The notes: generated by a model from the letters alone, not told the origin. A stretch of DNA of 64,000 nucleotides from Anaerolineales bacterium (GCA_020060465.1 JAGVAD010000015.1:62001-126000); one strand, 5' to 3'; counted from the first letter of the stretch, positions 36,529 to 45,635 are shown. Numbers and translations: made by a program.

Positions 36529-37716
36529 TTATCCACTTGCAATGATCTGTTGGTAAAACTGCCTTGCCTGCGCCATCACGCGTTCATAGGCGGCGCGCTG
36601 CGCCACCAGGCGCAGATTGATTTCACGAGCGCGAGCGCACAGATCATCATCTTGCAGAGCTTGCAAAATGGCCTGCGCCAGCGGCTCTGGCTCATTCAGC
36701 GCCGTCAGCAAGCCGTTTTCGCCGGGCGTAATCCATTCGCGCACCGATTCCAGGTCGCCGGCCACCGGCACGCATCCGCAGGCCATCGCCTCCAACAATG
36801 TGTTTGGCGTCCCGTCGTGGGTGGTAGGGGAGATCACCACGCGCGCCCTGCGAAACAGATCGGCCATCTGCGCCCGTGTCTGGCGCGGCAGAAGTTCAAC
36901 CGCCCGTTGAAGTCCTAATTCTCGTACCCAGGCCAGGATTTGCGGCTCGTCTGCCATGTTGGGGCAAATGAAAAGCGCCTGTGGGCAGCTTTGCAACACC
37001 AATGGAATGGCTTGGAAGAAGATCCGATTCTGGACATAGGCGCGCACGCCGCGCGGCTGAACTGCCAACGGCGCTTGAATAATCTCCTCCGGTGGGGTAA
37101 AAAGCTCCGTTTGCACCCCACCCGCCCCCGGTAAAACGAACGCCAGTCGCTCGGCGGGAAAACCCCATTCCCGCGCCAGTCGCACATCCCGGCGACAATC
37201 CGCATGTAAGGCGGCGGCGCGCGACAGGGTCAGGTGGGTATAATGGCGCATCAACCGTGTGGAAGGAGCGTGCAGTGTGAAATCATTGCCCCACACAGAA
37301 AGCAGGAGCGGCGGCGTTGCCCTTGCTAGCGCTGCCAGCATCCCTTCATACGGAATGCGCATGGCGTGCACCAGGTCGGGGGAGATGGCGTCAATGTGGG
37401 CGCGCAGACGGCGGGCGGCTGCTGGCAGGGTCAAAGGTCCCAGCCGCTGGCGCAGCGCAGTGCGTAAACCAACTGCTGCGTCGCTCCAGATGCCTTTCGA
37501 GAGAACGAGGTTCGCCGCCCGGTTACCTGGTGAAGACTTGTGTTGCTTCAGACCGCTGAACGCTGCCGGCAAGAACGTGTAAGAAGCCAGCCGCGGATCG
37601 GGTATGCTATCGAATGTAGAGACCAGATGCACCTCATCGCCGCTGGACAAAAAATATTCGATCCAGTTCAAGGCAATGGGCGAACGGCCGTCGGCGACAA
37701 ACAATAAGCGCATCAC
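36529..37716 (-). CDS. Glycosyltransferase, GT4-like
   Basis: A 395-residue GT-B glycosyltransferase. The C-terminal donor-binding domain has SPTTHDGTPNTLLEAMACGCVPVAGD, the E-x7-E-like signature of the GT4 family. The N-terminal acceptor domain (LLFVADGRSPIALNWIEYFLSSG, VHAMRIPYEG, LSVWGNDF) is typical as well. Last gene of a minus-strand operon of five polysaccharide genes. Sugar and acceptor are unknown. Confidence 0.88.
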   Translation of the reverse strand: MMRLLFVADGRSPIALNWIEYFLSSGDEVHLVSTFDSIPDPRLASYTFLPAAFSGLKQHKSSPGNRAANLVLSKGIWSDAAVGLRTALRQRLGPLTLPAAARRLRAHIDAISPDLVHAMRIPYEGMLAALARATPPLLLSVWGNDFTLHAPSTRLMRHYTHLTLSRAAALHADCRRDVRLAREWGFPAERLAFVLPGAGGVQTELFTPPEEIIQAPLAVQPRGVRAYVQNRIFFQAIPLVLQSCPQALFICPNMADEPQILAWVRELGLQRAVELLPRQTRAQMADLFRRARVVISPTTHDGTPNTLLEAMACGCVPVAGDLESVREWITPGENGLLTALNEPEPLAQAILQALQDDDLCARAREINLRLVAQRAAYERVMAQARQFYQQIIASG

Positions 37717-37722
37717 TACGGT

Positions 37723-38880
37723 TTAGACCCCAGAGCGAACGCTTGCCAGAGCGCGTAAAAATTGCGCCGCCATGTTCTCGATATTTGCTTCTTGGACAGC
37801 AATGCGGTAAGACTCTGCGCCCATGCTGCGCAGGCGCTCCGGCGCAGAGAGCGCCTGAAGCAACACGGCCTGTAGGGCTGGCAGATCGTTTGGTGGGATG
37901 AGCCAGCCATTCTGTGGGCGCACCAGGTCGTTCTGCGTGCCGTCTCCCTGGGCGACAATCACGGGCAAGCCATAGGACATGGCTTGCTGCACCGCCAATC
38001 CGCCGCTGCCAGGCAAGACGAATAGATCTGCAGCAACGAAATAACTTTCCAATTCATTGCCATAGCGAGCGCCGGTAAATTCAGCCTGTGGATAAACCTG
38101 ACGCGCCAACGTTTCCAGCGCGGCGCGAGCAGGACCGTCACCTACGATAACCAGGCGCGGCTGCACTTCGGGTGGTAAGGCAGCGCAAGCGTACAGCAAA
38201 TGATCAATGCGCTTACGCTCTTGCAACCTCCCCACATACAGCGCTGTAAGCCGACGGTCATCATTTGCGCTGCGCCGCAGAGGTGGCCTTTCTGGCGGAG
38301 GAGATAGAGGGCGCGCGGCGACCGCGTTGGGAGCGACAAACACCCGCTGCGGCGGAAAACCTGATTGGATGTATTCTTGCGCGCCCCGTTGACTGTAGGC
38401 GATCAGACCGTCCAGAGATTTTAGGAAATTCCAGCGCGCCCGCCGACGCCAGGCGGCCAACGGCCCGTACAGAGGCGGCGCTCCCAGCCCCCAGCCAAGC
38501 ACAGGACGGTTGCGCGCATGCATCCAACGCACCGCGGCCGGCGTGCTGCGATAGCGCGGGTTGGCTTCCACGATTAAAGCATCCGGCTGCCAGGCCTCCA
38601 GCCATTCGATCAACCCGAATTGCCAGCATTGATAAAACGGCGAATTCACATTTAGAAAATGGCGGTTGCGCGCAGATACATACTGGGCTTTCTCCAGCCG
38701 CTCAATGCGGGGGATCTGCTCATCCGGGCGCGGCTCACCGGCAAAGACGCTCAGACCGCCGCTGCAAGACTGAGCCAACAGGTCGAAAAATGGGGCGCGA
38801 TAGGCGGGCAATACTCGTTGTTGAATGCCCAAACGTCCAATAAAAGGCGGCGGCGTGATCTGATCCATGAGATAAACCAT
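37723..38880 (-). CDS. Glycosyltransferase, GT4-like
   Basis: A 385-residue GT-B enzyme. TALYVGRLQERKRIDHLLYA opens the C-terminal domain and GSGGLAVQQAMSYGLPVI carries the donor-binding segment (EAMA replaced by QQAMS). The N-terminal part (VLPAYRAPFFDLLAQ) resembles transferases acting on rhamnose- or fucose-type sugars, but substrate assignment is not possible. It ends 6 bases before the next glycosyltransferase and starts 4 bases after the FkbM gene. Confidence 0.85.
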   Translation of the reverse strand: MVYLMDQITPPPFIGRLGIQQRVLPAYRAPFFDLLAQSCSGGLSVFAGEPRPDEQIPRIERLEKAQYVSARNRHFLNVNSPFYQCWQFGLIEWLEAWQPDALIVEANPRYRSTPAAVRWMHARNRPVLGWGLGAPPLYGPLAAWRRRARWNFLKSLDGLIAYSQRGAQEYIQSGFPPQRVFVAPNAVAARPLSPPPERPPLRRSANDDRRLTALYVGRLQERKRIDHLLYACAALPPEVQPRLVIVGDGPARAALETLARQVYPQAEFTGARYGNELESYFVAADLFVLPGSGGLAVQQAMSYGLPVIVAQGDGTQNDLVRPQNGWLIPPNDLPALQAVLLQALSAPERLRSMGAESYRIAVQEANIENMAAQFLRALASVRSGV

Positions 38881-38884
38881 AGTC

Positions 38885-39763
38885 TCAATGCTGTGGATCG
38901 TGCGTTGGCAGACCCACCAGATAAGCTTTCCAATCCAGCGTCTTCAACGAGGCGACGGGGGGAAAGTTGGGGCGCATCTGGCACAGGCGATAACCGACCT
39001 CTGTCAATAGCTCCCAGGCGACCTGGGCGGATTGCGGCCCGTGCAATTCCAGCAATAGTATGGGACGCGCTTCCATCAAGAGCCGCTTCATCCCCGGCAA
39101 AGCCAGCGTCTCGCCGCCCTCGATGTCCATCTTGACGAGATGCGGCAAAGGATGCCCCTGCTGATAGACAAACGCATCCAGGCTGACGCCGTGGACGATC
39201 AGGCTTTCTCCATAAATATCCCCTTGACGGCCGGCGGAGCCCTCGACCTTCCCCATCTCATTCGAGGGGCCAACCAGGAATTGCACCGGGCGTTCGGCGT
39301 CTGCCACGGCTGCCGGGATGATCTCCACGACGCCCAGTTTTCCGTTCAAATCCAGGTTCAGGCGCAAGCGTTCCAGGTTGGCTGGCAGCGCCTCAAAAGC
39401 GAACACACGCCCGCCGTCACCCACACGGCGCGCCAGCAACAGGCTGATATAGCCGATGTTTGCGCCCACGTCATAGGCGATCATCCCCGGTTCAAGCAAT
39501 GCTTCCAGCGCAGCTTGCAGCTCCGGCTCGTAAGTACCCAGCCAGTAATCCTTCTCGCTTTGCAGATCGAGTTGCATTCGAAAACCGGCCAAACCACCTG
39601 CTGCCACTTCCACAACGGTCAACCCCTGGGGCGCGGCGCGGTTCAGGCTGCGCCGGATCAGGTCTGCCAGCGGCCGCGCCTGATATAACCGTTGTTTTAG
39701 CGAGACGGGCAAGATGCGCGCTGCCCAACTCGCCAACGAGAGCAAGGAGCGTGAAAAGCTCAA
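38885..39763 (-). CDS. FkbM-family methyltransferase
   Basis: A 292-residue SAM-dependent methyltransferase. Motif I is MIAYDVGANIGYISLLLARRVG, and VFAFEALPANLERLRLNL and HLVKMDIEGGETLALPGMKRL are the characteristic FkbM blocks. In polysaccharide loci such enzymes usually methylate sugar hydroxyls. It overlaps the upstream glycosyltransferase by 4 bases. Confidence 0.92.
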   Translation of the reverse strand: MSFSRSLLSLASWAARILPVSLKQRLYQARPLADLIRRSLNRAAPQGLTVVEVAAGGLAGFRMQLDLQSEKDYWLGTYEPELQAALEALLEPGMIAYDVGANIGYISLLLARRVGDGGRVFAFEALPANLERLRLNLDLNGKLGVVEIIPAAVADAERPVQFLVGPSNEMGKVEGSAGRQGDIYGESLIVHGVSLDAFVYQQGHPLPHLVKMDIEGGETLALPGMKRLLMEARPILLLELHGPQSAQVAWELLTEVGYRLCQMRPNFPPVASLKTLDWKAYLVGLPTHDPQH

Positions 39764-40845
39764 GCGTGCCCTCCCACCAATACATCCAGATAGGCTTCAA
39801 TCATCCGATCCAAACCAAATACTTGCTCGGCGCGTTGCCGTGCGCCGCGGCGCAGGCCCTCACCCGCTTGAAGGATCTCTAAAGCGCCCCGTGCCAGGCT
39901 GTTCACATTGGGCGGTTCCAGCCTCCATGGGTCGCCGCCATAGGGGACGATGCGGCCCGCGTCCGCGGTTACCATCTCTGGCAATGCGCCAGTGGCGAAA
40001 GACAGGACGGGCAGACCGCACGCCAGGGCTTCGATCACAGAGTTGGGGCAAGCAGCGTTGATGTCTGCTGAGTATAACAGGTGCGCCGAGCGATCCAGGG
40101 CAGGGATCTCCTGGCGGGCAACCAGCCCGGCCCAAACAAGCCGCGCTCGCGGAGCATGTTGCTGCAAATGCTGTTCCCAACGTTGCTGCAACTCGACCGG
40201 AACGCGACCGGCGACCAGCAACTCGACCGGGCGCGCCAGGTCAGCCGGGCTGGCGCGCATCTGCTCAGCGAGTTGCGCCGCCAGTTGGACAGCGGTTTGT
40301 AATCCCAGTTCATACCCGCCCATCAGGCTGCCTTCAACCACCAGGACGCGCCAGCAATCTTGGGGCGGCTGCTCCGCGCCCAACGGTGTGTATTGATCCA
40401 GGTCAACCCCATTATAGATCACGCTGCTGGAGGCGGGCGTCGGTCCGCAAGCGCGTTCCCACCAATCGCGCACGAACTTGCTCTGATAAATAATGTGAGT
40501 AGCCAGCCTGGAACGGATCAAGCGCAACACCAGGTTGCCGTATTCGGCGCGCAGATAATGGCGCACCCCGGCGCGGGCAATTCCTCGTCGGCGATGAAGC
40601 CAGTTCATTCCATCCAGCCGTTGAACAACCGGAATGCCTAGCTGACGTGCGCGGCGCAAGCTCCAAAAATGGCGCGTCCCGCCAATCACTAGCACTGCTC
40701 GATAATTCCACTCCGCCAGATCACAACATACCTCATAGCCGCGGGCGCTTAAACCGCTGACCAGCTTTTCACGAAATGTGACCATCCCCCCCACGCCAGA
40801 TACGTGGGGTGTAATACAGATTTTACGAGCCTGAGCCGCGTCCAT
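39760..40845 (-). CDS. Glycosyltransferase, GT4-like
   Basis: A 361-residue GT-B enzyme. The donor-binding segment is NAACPNSVIEALACGLPVLSFATGALPEMV, and LLYSADINA precedes it. The N-terminus (ITPHVSGVGGMVTFREKLVSGL) fits the GT4 nucleotide-sugar loop. It overlaps the FkbM gene by 4 bases and follows the acetyltransferase gene by 3 bases, so it belongs to the same operon. Confidence 0.9.
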   Translation of the reverse strand: MDAAQARKICITPHVSGVGGMVTFREKLVSGLSARGYEVCCDLAEWNYRAVLVIGGTRHFWSLRRARQLGIPVVQRLDGMNWLHRRRGIARAGVRHYLRAEYGNLVLRLIRSRLATHIIYQSKFVRDWWERACGPTPASSSVIYNGVDLDQYTPLGAEQPPQDCWRVLVVEGSLMGGYELGLQTAVQLAAQLAEQMRASPADLARPVELLVAGRVPVELQQRWEQHLQQHAPRARLVWAGLVARQEIPALDRSAHLLYSADINAACPNSVIEALACGLPVLSFATGALPEMVTADAGRIVPYGGDPWRLEPPNVNSLARGALEILQAGEGLRRGARQRAEQVFGLDRMIEAYLDVLVGGHA

Positions 40846-40848
40846 CGC

Positions 40849-41292
40849 CTAGCGTTCCCGTTTCCCGATGCAACGCGCCGGCACGCCGGCCCAAATCTCC
40901 TCTTCGCCGGTTGATTCGAGAAGGACCGCGTTTGCGCCCACAATACTGCCACGGCGCACGCGCAGCACGCCTTCTTTGCACAATACTTTCGCGCCTGGCG
41001 ATAGGATCACATCATCTTCAACCACAATCCCTTCAAATCGAGACTGCTCTATGGGGAGATGAATATCTGCCCGGCCCAACGTTACGCCGGGATAAATCTT
41101 CACCCGGTCGCCGATCGTCGCCCGTGGGTGGATGACCACGCCCACGCCGCCATGAGCAAGCTCGAAATCTCGACCAATAGCTACGCTGCGGGGGATCTCT
41201 ACGCCTAATAATTTGAGCAGATAATAGGCAAGCTTCCCAAACAGCGGCAGGCTGCGGGCATAAACCAGGGTGGTGGGTAGATCACGCGCCAT
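40849..41292 (-). CDS. Hexapeptide-repeat O-acetyltransferase (serine acetyltransferase-like)
   Basis: A short 147-residue left-handed beta-helix protein. Hexapeptide repeats begin at IPRSVAIGRDFELAHGG and continue through VIHPRATIGDRVKIYPGVTLG. It resembles the C-terminal half of CysE but lacks that enzyme's N-terminal helical domain. In this operon of three glycosyltransferases and an FkbM gene it probably acetylates a sugar. It is the first gene; CATAAT on the minus strand at about 41335-41340 is a candidate -10. Confidence 0.85.
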   Translation of the reverse strand: MARDLPTTLVYARSLPLFGKLAYYLLKLLGVEIPRSVAIGRDFELAHGGVGVVIHPRATIGDRVKIYPGVTLGRADIHLPIEQSRFEGIVVEDDVILSPGAKVLCKEGVLRVRRGSIVGANAVLLESTGEEEIWAGVPARCIGKRER

Positions 41293-41660
41293 ATACGGAG
41301 ATGGACATGCGTTCAGCTCACGAAAATCTCATCCGATTATGCCACAAACCAGCGTTCCTGGGAGCCTTTCCTATAGCTCGACAAAATTGTGATTGTTAGG
41401 GTGAATGATTGTTCGCCCTGAGGTAGCCTGTTTGCTGAGGCGTTAGCAGTTTGAAGTGCAATTGCCGGAACAAGGCAGGATGACTTGACACAAACTTACC
41501 TATACGTATAATGAGTAATCATCCTTAAGACCCACCGCGGTTTCGCAACACAATCGTACAGGTTTTCGAAAGGAGGTGGCGCCCTAAAAGTAGATATTGA
41601 AGCCACTCTGTCGAGTAACGAAATTGACGATCAAATTTTTCCTTACTAAGGAGGAGGACG
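41293..41660. other. 368-base divergent regulatory region
   Basis: It holds the minus-strand promoter of the glycosyltransferase operon and the strong plus-strand promoter of the peptide-transport operon (41485-41512). The transport mRNA leader is about 140 bases and contains a perfect AAGGAGGTG at 41571-41579. That site is followed by no credible start codon, about 80 bases before the real AAGGAGGAGG site at the ATG. Confidence 0.6.
41485..41512 (+). promoter_or_regulatory. Consensus sigma70-type promoter of the peptide transporter
   Basis: TTGACA at 41485-41490 and TATAAT at 41507-41512, both perfect consensus, spacing 16 bases. This is the best promoter match in the window, consistent with an abundant binding protein. 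Confidence 0.85.
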
Positions 41661-43442
41661 ATGAAACGAAATTTGCTGTACACCCTTACTGCAGCAGTGG
41701 TTTTGCTGAGTATGGTCTTGGGTGCATGCGCTCAACCGCCTGCAGCTACGGAAGCGCCTGCTATGACGGAAGCGCCTGCTATGACGGAAGCGCCTGCTAT
41801 GACGGAAGCGCCAGCAGCGACCGAAGCCCCTGCGGCGACCGAAGCCCCTGCGGCGACGGAAGCTCCGGCGATGGCCTTCGAACCCCTGTCATTGAGCGCG
41901 CCAGATTGTGAATACGGCGGTCTGTTCAAATCCATTGAAGCAGTGGATGAATTCACCGTCAAGTTCACCATGTGCACTCCTGACCCGGCGTTCCTGGCCA
42001 AGATTGCCTTCTCTTCTTTCGCCATTCAACCGAAGGAATGGCTGGAAGAGACCGGCGGTGGTGGCGCTGGCAGCCAACTGCTCGAAAAGCCCATCGGCAC
42101 CGGGCCGTACATGATTAAAGAGTGGCGGCGCGGCGACCAGTTGATCCTCGAAAAGAACCCCGATTACTGGGGCGAGCCTGCGAAGAACCAGACAGTGGTC
42201 TTTAAGTGGAGCTCGGAAGCTGCGCAGCGGTTGCTGGAGCTGCAAGCTGGCACAGTGGACGGCATTGACAACCCCGGGCCGGATGACTTCGCCACCATCG
42301 AAGCGGATGCCAACCTGCAGTTGATCCCTCGCCAGGCGTTGAACATCTTTTACGTTGGCATGAATAATACCTTTCCGCCCTTCGATAACGAGAAGGTGCG
42401 CCAGGCAATCGCCATGGGTATTGACCGCAAGCGCATTGTAGAGAACTTCTATCCACCCGGTTCGGAAGTCGCCACGCACTTCACCCCTTGCGCTATCCCC
42501 AATGGCTGCACAGGCGAACCGTGGTACGAGTTCGATCCTGAGGCGGCGCGCGCCTTGCTGGCTGAAGCAGGTTACCCAGATGGCTTCGAAACCGAAATTG
42601 CCTACCGCGATGTGGTGCGCGGTTACCTGCCGCAGCCCGGTGTAGTAGCACAGGACATCCAGGCGCAACTCAAGGAAAACCTCAACATTGACGCCAAGAT
42701 CAATGTGATGGAATCCGGCGCATTCCTGGACGCGGCCGACTCCGGGCAGCTTTCCGGCTTGCACCTGTTGGGCTGGGGTGCTGACTTCCCGGATATGGTC
42801 AACTTCCTGGATTACCACTTTGGCGCTGGTGCCTCCAAGCAATTCGGCAACAAATTTGATGACATCATTGAACAACTGAAGCAGGGCGCTGCTCTGGCCG
42901 ATGACGAGGCACGCGCGCCGTTCTACACCGCAGCCAACAATCTGATCAAGCAGCATGTACCTATGGTACCCATCGCTCACGGTGGTTCAGCTACGGCTTA
43001 TAAAGCCGCTGTCGAAGGCGCTCACTCCAGCCCGTTAAGCAATGAGAACTTCGCCGTGATGGGTATCCCCGGACAGGATACCTTTGTTTGGATGCAAAAC
43101 GCCGAGCCGATTTCCCTGTACTGCGCCGATGAAACCGACGGCGAATCGCTTCGTCCTTGCGAGCAGGTGACCGAATCGCTATACGGCTATGAAGTCGGTG
43201 GCACGGCTACGGAACCCCGTCTGGCTGAGGTCTGCGAGCCGAACGCCGACTTGACCGAATGGACTTGCAAGCTGCGTCAGGGTGTCAAGTTCCACGACGG
43301 CTCAACGTTGGACGCCAACGATGTAGTCATGTCGCTGATTATCCAATGGGACGCTTCGAACCCCTTGCACAAGGGTAACACCGGCGCATTCACTTATTGG
43401 AACGCCCTGTGGGGTGCATTCCTGAACGCGCCGCAACAGTAA
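41661..43442 (+). CDS. Peptide/solute-binding lipoprotein (SBP_bac_5), apparently circularly permuted
   Basis: A 593-residue ABC-transporter binding protein. The signal peptide ends in lipobox LGAC (C23), followed by seven T-E-A-P-A-type hexapeptides (about 30-71). In ordinary SBP_bac_5 proteins the order is an N-terminal EPISLDP-type segment with LRQGVKFHDG, then IKSVEAVDDYTVRF, then the middle and C-terminal lobes. Here the mature chain starts at YGGLFKSIEAVDEFTVKF (about 84), runs through RNPDYWG-, GIDRKRI- and SPLSNENFAVMG-type blocks to the normal C-terminus (about 465), and continues into NAEPISLYCADETDGESL (from residue 480), LRQGVKFHDGSTLDANDVV and WNALWGAFL. Old C- and N-termini are thus fused and new ends lie in a loop. 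Two permeases follow. Confidence 0.85.
   Translation: MKRNLLYTLTAAVVLLSMVLGACAQPPAATEAPAMTEAPAMTEAPAMTEAPAATEAPAATEAPAATEAPAMAFEPLSLSAPDCEYGGLFKSIEAVDEFTVKFTMCTPDPAFLAKIAFSSFAIQPKEWLEETGGGGAGSQLLEKPIGTGPYMIKEWRRGDQLILEKNPDYWGEPAKNQTVVFKWSSEAAQRLLELQAGTVDGIDNPGPDDFATIEADANLQLIPRQALNIFYVGMNNTFPPFDNEKVRQAIAMGIDRKRIVENFYPPGSEVATHFTPCAIPNGCTGEPWYEFDPEAARALLAEAGYPDGFETEIAYRDVVRGYLPQPGVVAQDIQAQLKENLNIDAKINVMESGAFLDAADSGQLSGLHLLGWGADFPDMVNFLDYHFGAGASKQFGNKFDDIIEQLKQGAALADDEARAPFYTAANNLIKQHVPMVPIAHGGSATAYKAAVEGAHSSPLSNENFAVMGIPGQDTFVWMQNAEPISLYCADETDGESLRPCEQVTESLYGYEVGGTATEPRLAEVCEPNADLTEWTCKLRQGVKFHDGSTLDANDVVMSLIIQWDASNPLHKGNTGAFTYWNALWGAFLNAPQQ
41748..41873 (+). repeat. Seven 18-bp tandem repeats in the lipoprotein linker
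   Basis: Units of 18 bases from ACGGAAGCGCCTGCTATG; the first three are identical, the next four are variants. They encode T-E-A-P-A-M/A hexapeptides just after the lipidated cysteine. They are likely to vary in number by slippage without frameshifting. Confidence 0.9.
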
Positions 43443-43473
43443 CCGCGTTCTTTTGTAGGTTGTAGTATCTGTC

Positions 43474-43539
43474 CCGGCGAGGAGCAGCGGTAGAAACGGC
43501 GCTTCCCATTGCTTGTTGAACCTTTCGCCCCTCGCCGGG
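43474..43539 (+). repeat. Intercistronic 10-bp inverted repeat between binding protein and permease
   Basis: CCCGGCGAGG (43474-43483) and CCTCGCCGGG (43530-43539) pair perfectly across a 46-base loop. A stem here could protect the binding-protein mRNA and lower permease expression, as intercistronic stem-loops do in other transporter operons. A TATATT box follows at once, 6 bases before the permease ATG region. Confidence 0.6.
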
Positions 43540-43553
43540 GTATATTATCAAAC

Positions 43554-44633
43554 ATGACCACATATATCCTTCGTCGTTTGCTCACCAGCATCCCTGTTCT
43601 TCTGGGCATCTTGTTTGTAACCTTTGCGCTTGCGCGCTTGATCCCCGGCGATCCATGCCGGGCGATCCTGGGCGAAAAAGCGACCGATGTCATTTGCGAT
43701 GAATTCATTCGTCGCCATGGTCTGGATAAACCTATTCCAACTCAATTCATCATTTACGTAACAGAAATCCTGCATGGTGATTTGGGTACTTCCATTCGAT
43801 TGGGCAAACCGGTCACCGAACTATTGGTTGAACGCCTGCCCACCACGCTGGAACTGAGCCTGGCCGCCATGATCTTCAGCATTCTGATTGGCATCCCGCT
43901 TGGTATCATCTCCGCTGTGCGCCACAACTCTGCGATAGACGTGGGGACAATGGTGCTGGCCAATGTGGGCGTCTCGATGCCCGTCTTCTGGTTGGGACTG
44001 ATGCTGGCGTATATCTTTGCATTGGTCTTGAAAGGGACGCCATTGCAACTGCCGCCATCCGGCAGGCTCTCGCCCGGACTGATGATCCCGCCGTTTTACG
44101 ACGTTTGGGGTTGGCAACTGGGCAAAGAAGGATTAATTAAATCGCTGTTTGTCTTTATCAGCCAGATGAATGTGATCAATTCGCTTTTGATCTGGCGAAT
44201 GGATTTGCTGTGGGATGCCCTCAAACACCTGATCCTGCCAGCCGTGGCGGTTGGCACCATTCCACTGGCGATCATCGCCCGCATGACGCGCTCCAGCATG
44301 TTGGATGTTTTAGGGCAGGATTACGTCCGCGCCGCGCGAGCGAAGGGCTTGCCGCGTGGCATGGTGGTGATTAAACATGCCCTGCGCAACGCTTTGCTGC
44401 CCCTGGTCACAATCATTGGCCTATCATTTGGCGCGTTCTTAGGCGGCGCGGTGCTAACAGAAACCATTTTTGGCCTTTCGGGCGTTGGCAGGATTATGTA
44501 TGACTCGATCACTGCGCGGGATTACGGAGTGGTGCAATCCTTCACCGTTGTCATTGCAGTGTTCTTTGTCATCCTGAATCTGATTGTGGATATTTCCTAT
44601 ACCTTTCTGGACCCACGCGTCCGTCTGGATTGA
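43554..44633 (+). CDS. Peptide ABC transporter permease (DppB/OppB family)
   Basis: A 359-residue membrane protein. The N-terminus MTTYILRRLLTSIPVLLG and LIPGDPC are classic for DppB/OppB. Six membrane helices are apparent, and the ATPase-contacting EAA loop reads DYVRAARAKGLPRGMVVIKHALRNAL. It forms the membrane channel with the next gene, fed by the upstream binding protein. ATG 43554 is chosen from the family N-terminus; the preceding TATATT suggests a short or absent leader for any internal transcript. Confidence 0.94.
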   Translation: MTTYILRRLLTSIPVLLGILFVTFALARLIPGDPCRAILGEKATDVICDEFIRRHGLDKPIPTQFIIYVTEILHGDLGTSIRLGKPVTELLVERLPTTLELSLAAMIFSILIGIPLGIISAVRHNSAIDVGTMVLANVGVSMPVFWLGLMLAYIFALVLKGTPLQLPPSGRLSPGLMIPPFYDVWGWQLGKEGLIKSLFVFISQMNVINSLLIWRMDLLWDALKHLILPAVAVGTIPLAIIARMTRSSMLDVLGQDYVRAARAKGLPRGMVVIKHALRNALLPLVTIIGLSFGAFLGGAVLTETIFGLSGVGRIMYDSITARDYGVVQSFTVVIAVFFVILNLIVDISYTFLDPRVRLD

Positions 44634-44641
44634 ATCATCAA

Positions 44642-45619
44642 ATGGCTGCACTAAAAGAAGAAAGCATTGAGAAACGGCCCAAAGTGGCGCGCCTGGAAGC
44701 AGAGGGCCTGCGCACCAGTGAGAGTATATCCTTCTGGGGAACGGTTTGGAGACGTTTATTTCGCCGCAAATCGGCTGTAGTGGGGTTATGGATCCTGGCC
44801 TTTCTGGTGTTGATCGCCCTCACCGCGGATTGGATCGCCCCATACGACCCGGTGCAGGTATTAATCGGCGTCGAACCGGTAAAGATGCGCCAGAAACCCT
44901 GCATTCACCTGCTCGGTTGTCCGGAGGATCAACCTCAGCACATCATGGGCATTGACGGCAATGTGCGTGATCAGTTCAGCCGCATCCTGTATGGAGCGCG
45001 CTTGAGCTTGCTGGTGGGTTTAAGCACCGTCACCTTTGCCATCATCATCGGTACATTTTTGGGAGCAATTGCGGGTTATCTGGGGGGTGTGGTAGATAAC
45101 GTTATCATGCGGTTCATGGATGTGTTGCTGGCGTTTCCGTCGCTGTTGCTGGCGATCGCCATTGTCACCATTCTGGGACCGGGCCTCATCAACGCCCTAC
45201 TGGCGATTGCCATTGTGTCTATCCCCACCTATGCGCGGGTGACGCGCGCCACAGTGCTTTCGGTGCGGGAAATGGATTTCGTGGAGGCGTCTCGCGCCAT
45301 GGGCGGGGGGTGGGGATATATCTTGTTTGGGCGCATTTTGCCCAACTCTTTGACGCCGCTCATCGTGACAGGCACTTTGGGGATCGCTACCGCCATCCTG
45401 GATGCGGCTGCGCTATCCTTTCTGGGGCTGGGCGCTCAACCGCCAACCCCCGAATGGGGCACCATGCTGGGCGCTGAGCGCAACCAGGTCTTCACTGCGC
45501 CGCATCTGGTGTTCTTTCCGGGCTTTGCCATCATGTTGACTGTGCTGGCTTTCAATCTGCTGGGAGACGGGTTGCGGGATGCTCTGGATCCGCGCCTGGC
45601 GCAACGCGGCGAAGAATAA
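44642..45619 (+). CDS. Peptide ABC transporter permease (DppC/OppC family)
   Basis: A 325-residue partner permease. It shows the OppC_N helix (RRKSAVVGLWILAFLVLIALT), GTDxxGRD-equivalent MGIDGNVRDQFSRILYGARLSL and the EAA loop DFVEASRAMGGGWGYILFGRILPN. The ATG at 44642 is 9 bases after the DppB stop; a TTG at 44630 overlapping that stop is an alternative. A terminator at 45636 closes the operon, so no ATPase genes are co-transcribed. Confidence 0.93.
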   Translation: MAALKEESIEKRPKVARLEAEGLRTSESISFWGTVWRRLFRRKSAVVGLWILAFLVLIALTADWIAPYDPVQVLIGVEPVKMRQKPCIHLLGCPEDQPQHIMGIDGNVRDQFSRILYGARLSLLVGLSTVTFAIIIGTFLGAIAGYLGGVVDNVIMRFMDVLLAFPSLLLAIAIVTILGPGLINALLAIAIVSIPTYARVTRATVLSVREMDFVEASRAMGGGWGYILFGRILPNSLTPLIVTGTLGIATAILDAAALSFLGLGAQPPTPEWGTMLGAERNQVFTAPHLVFFPGFAIMLTVLAFNLLGDGLRDALDPRLAQRGEE

Positions 45620-45635
45620 CCAGGCACGACCATCC

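Noticed and set aside
41748-41873. Regular 18-bp repeats as a CRISPR array
   Set aside because: The units are contiguous, without spacers, in frame, and encode a lipoprotein linker.
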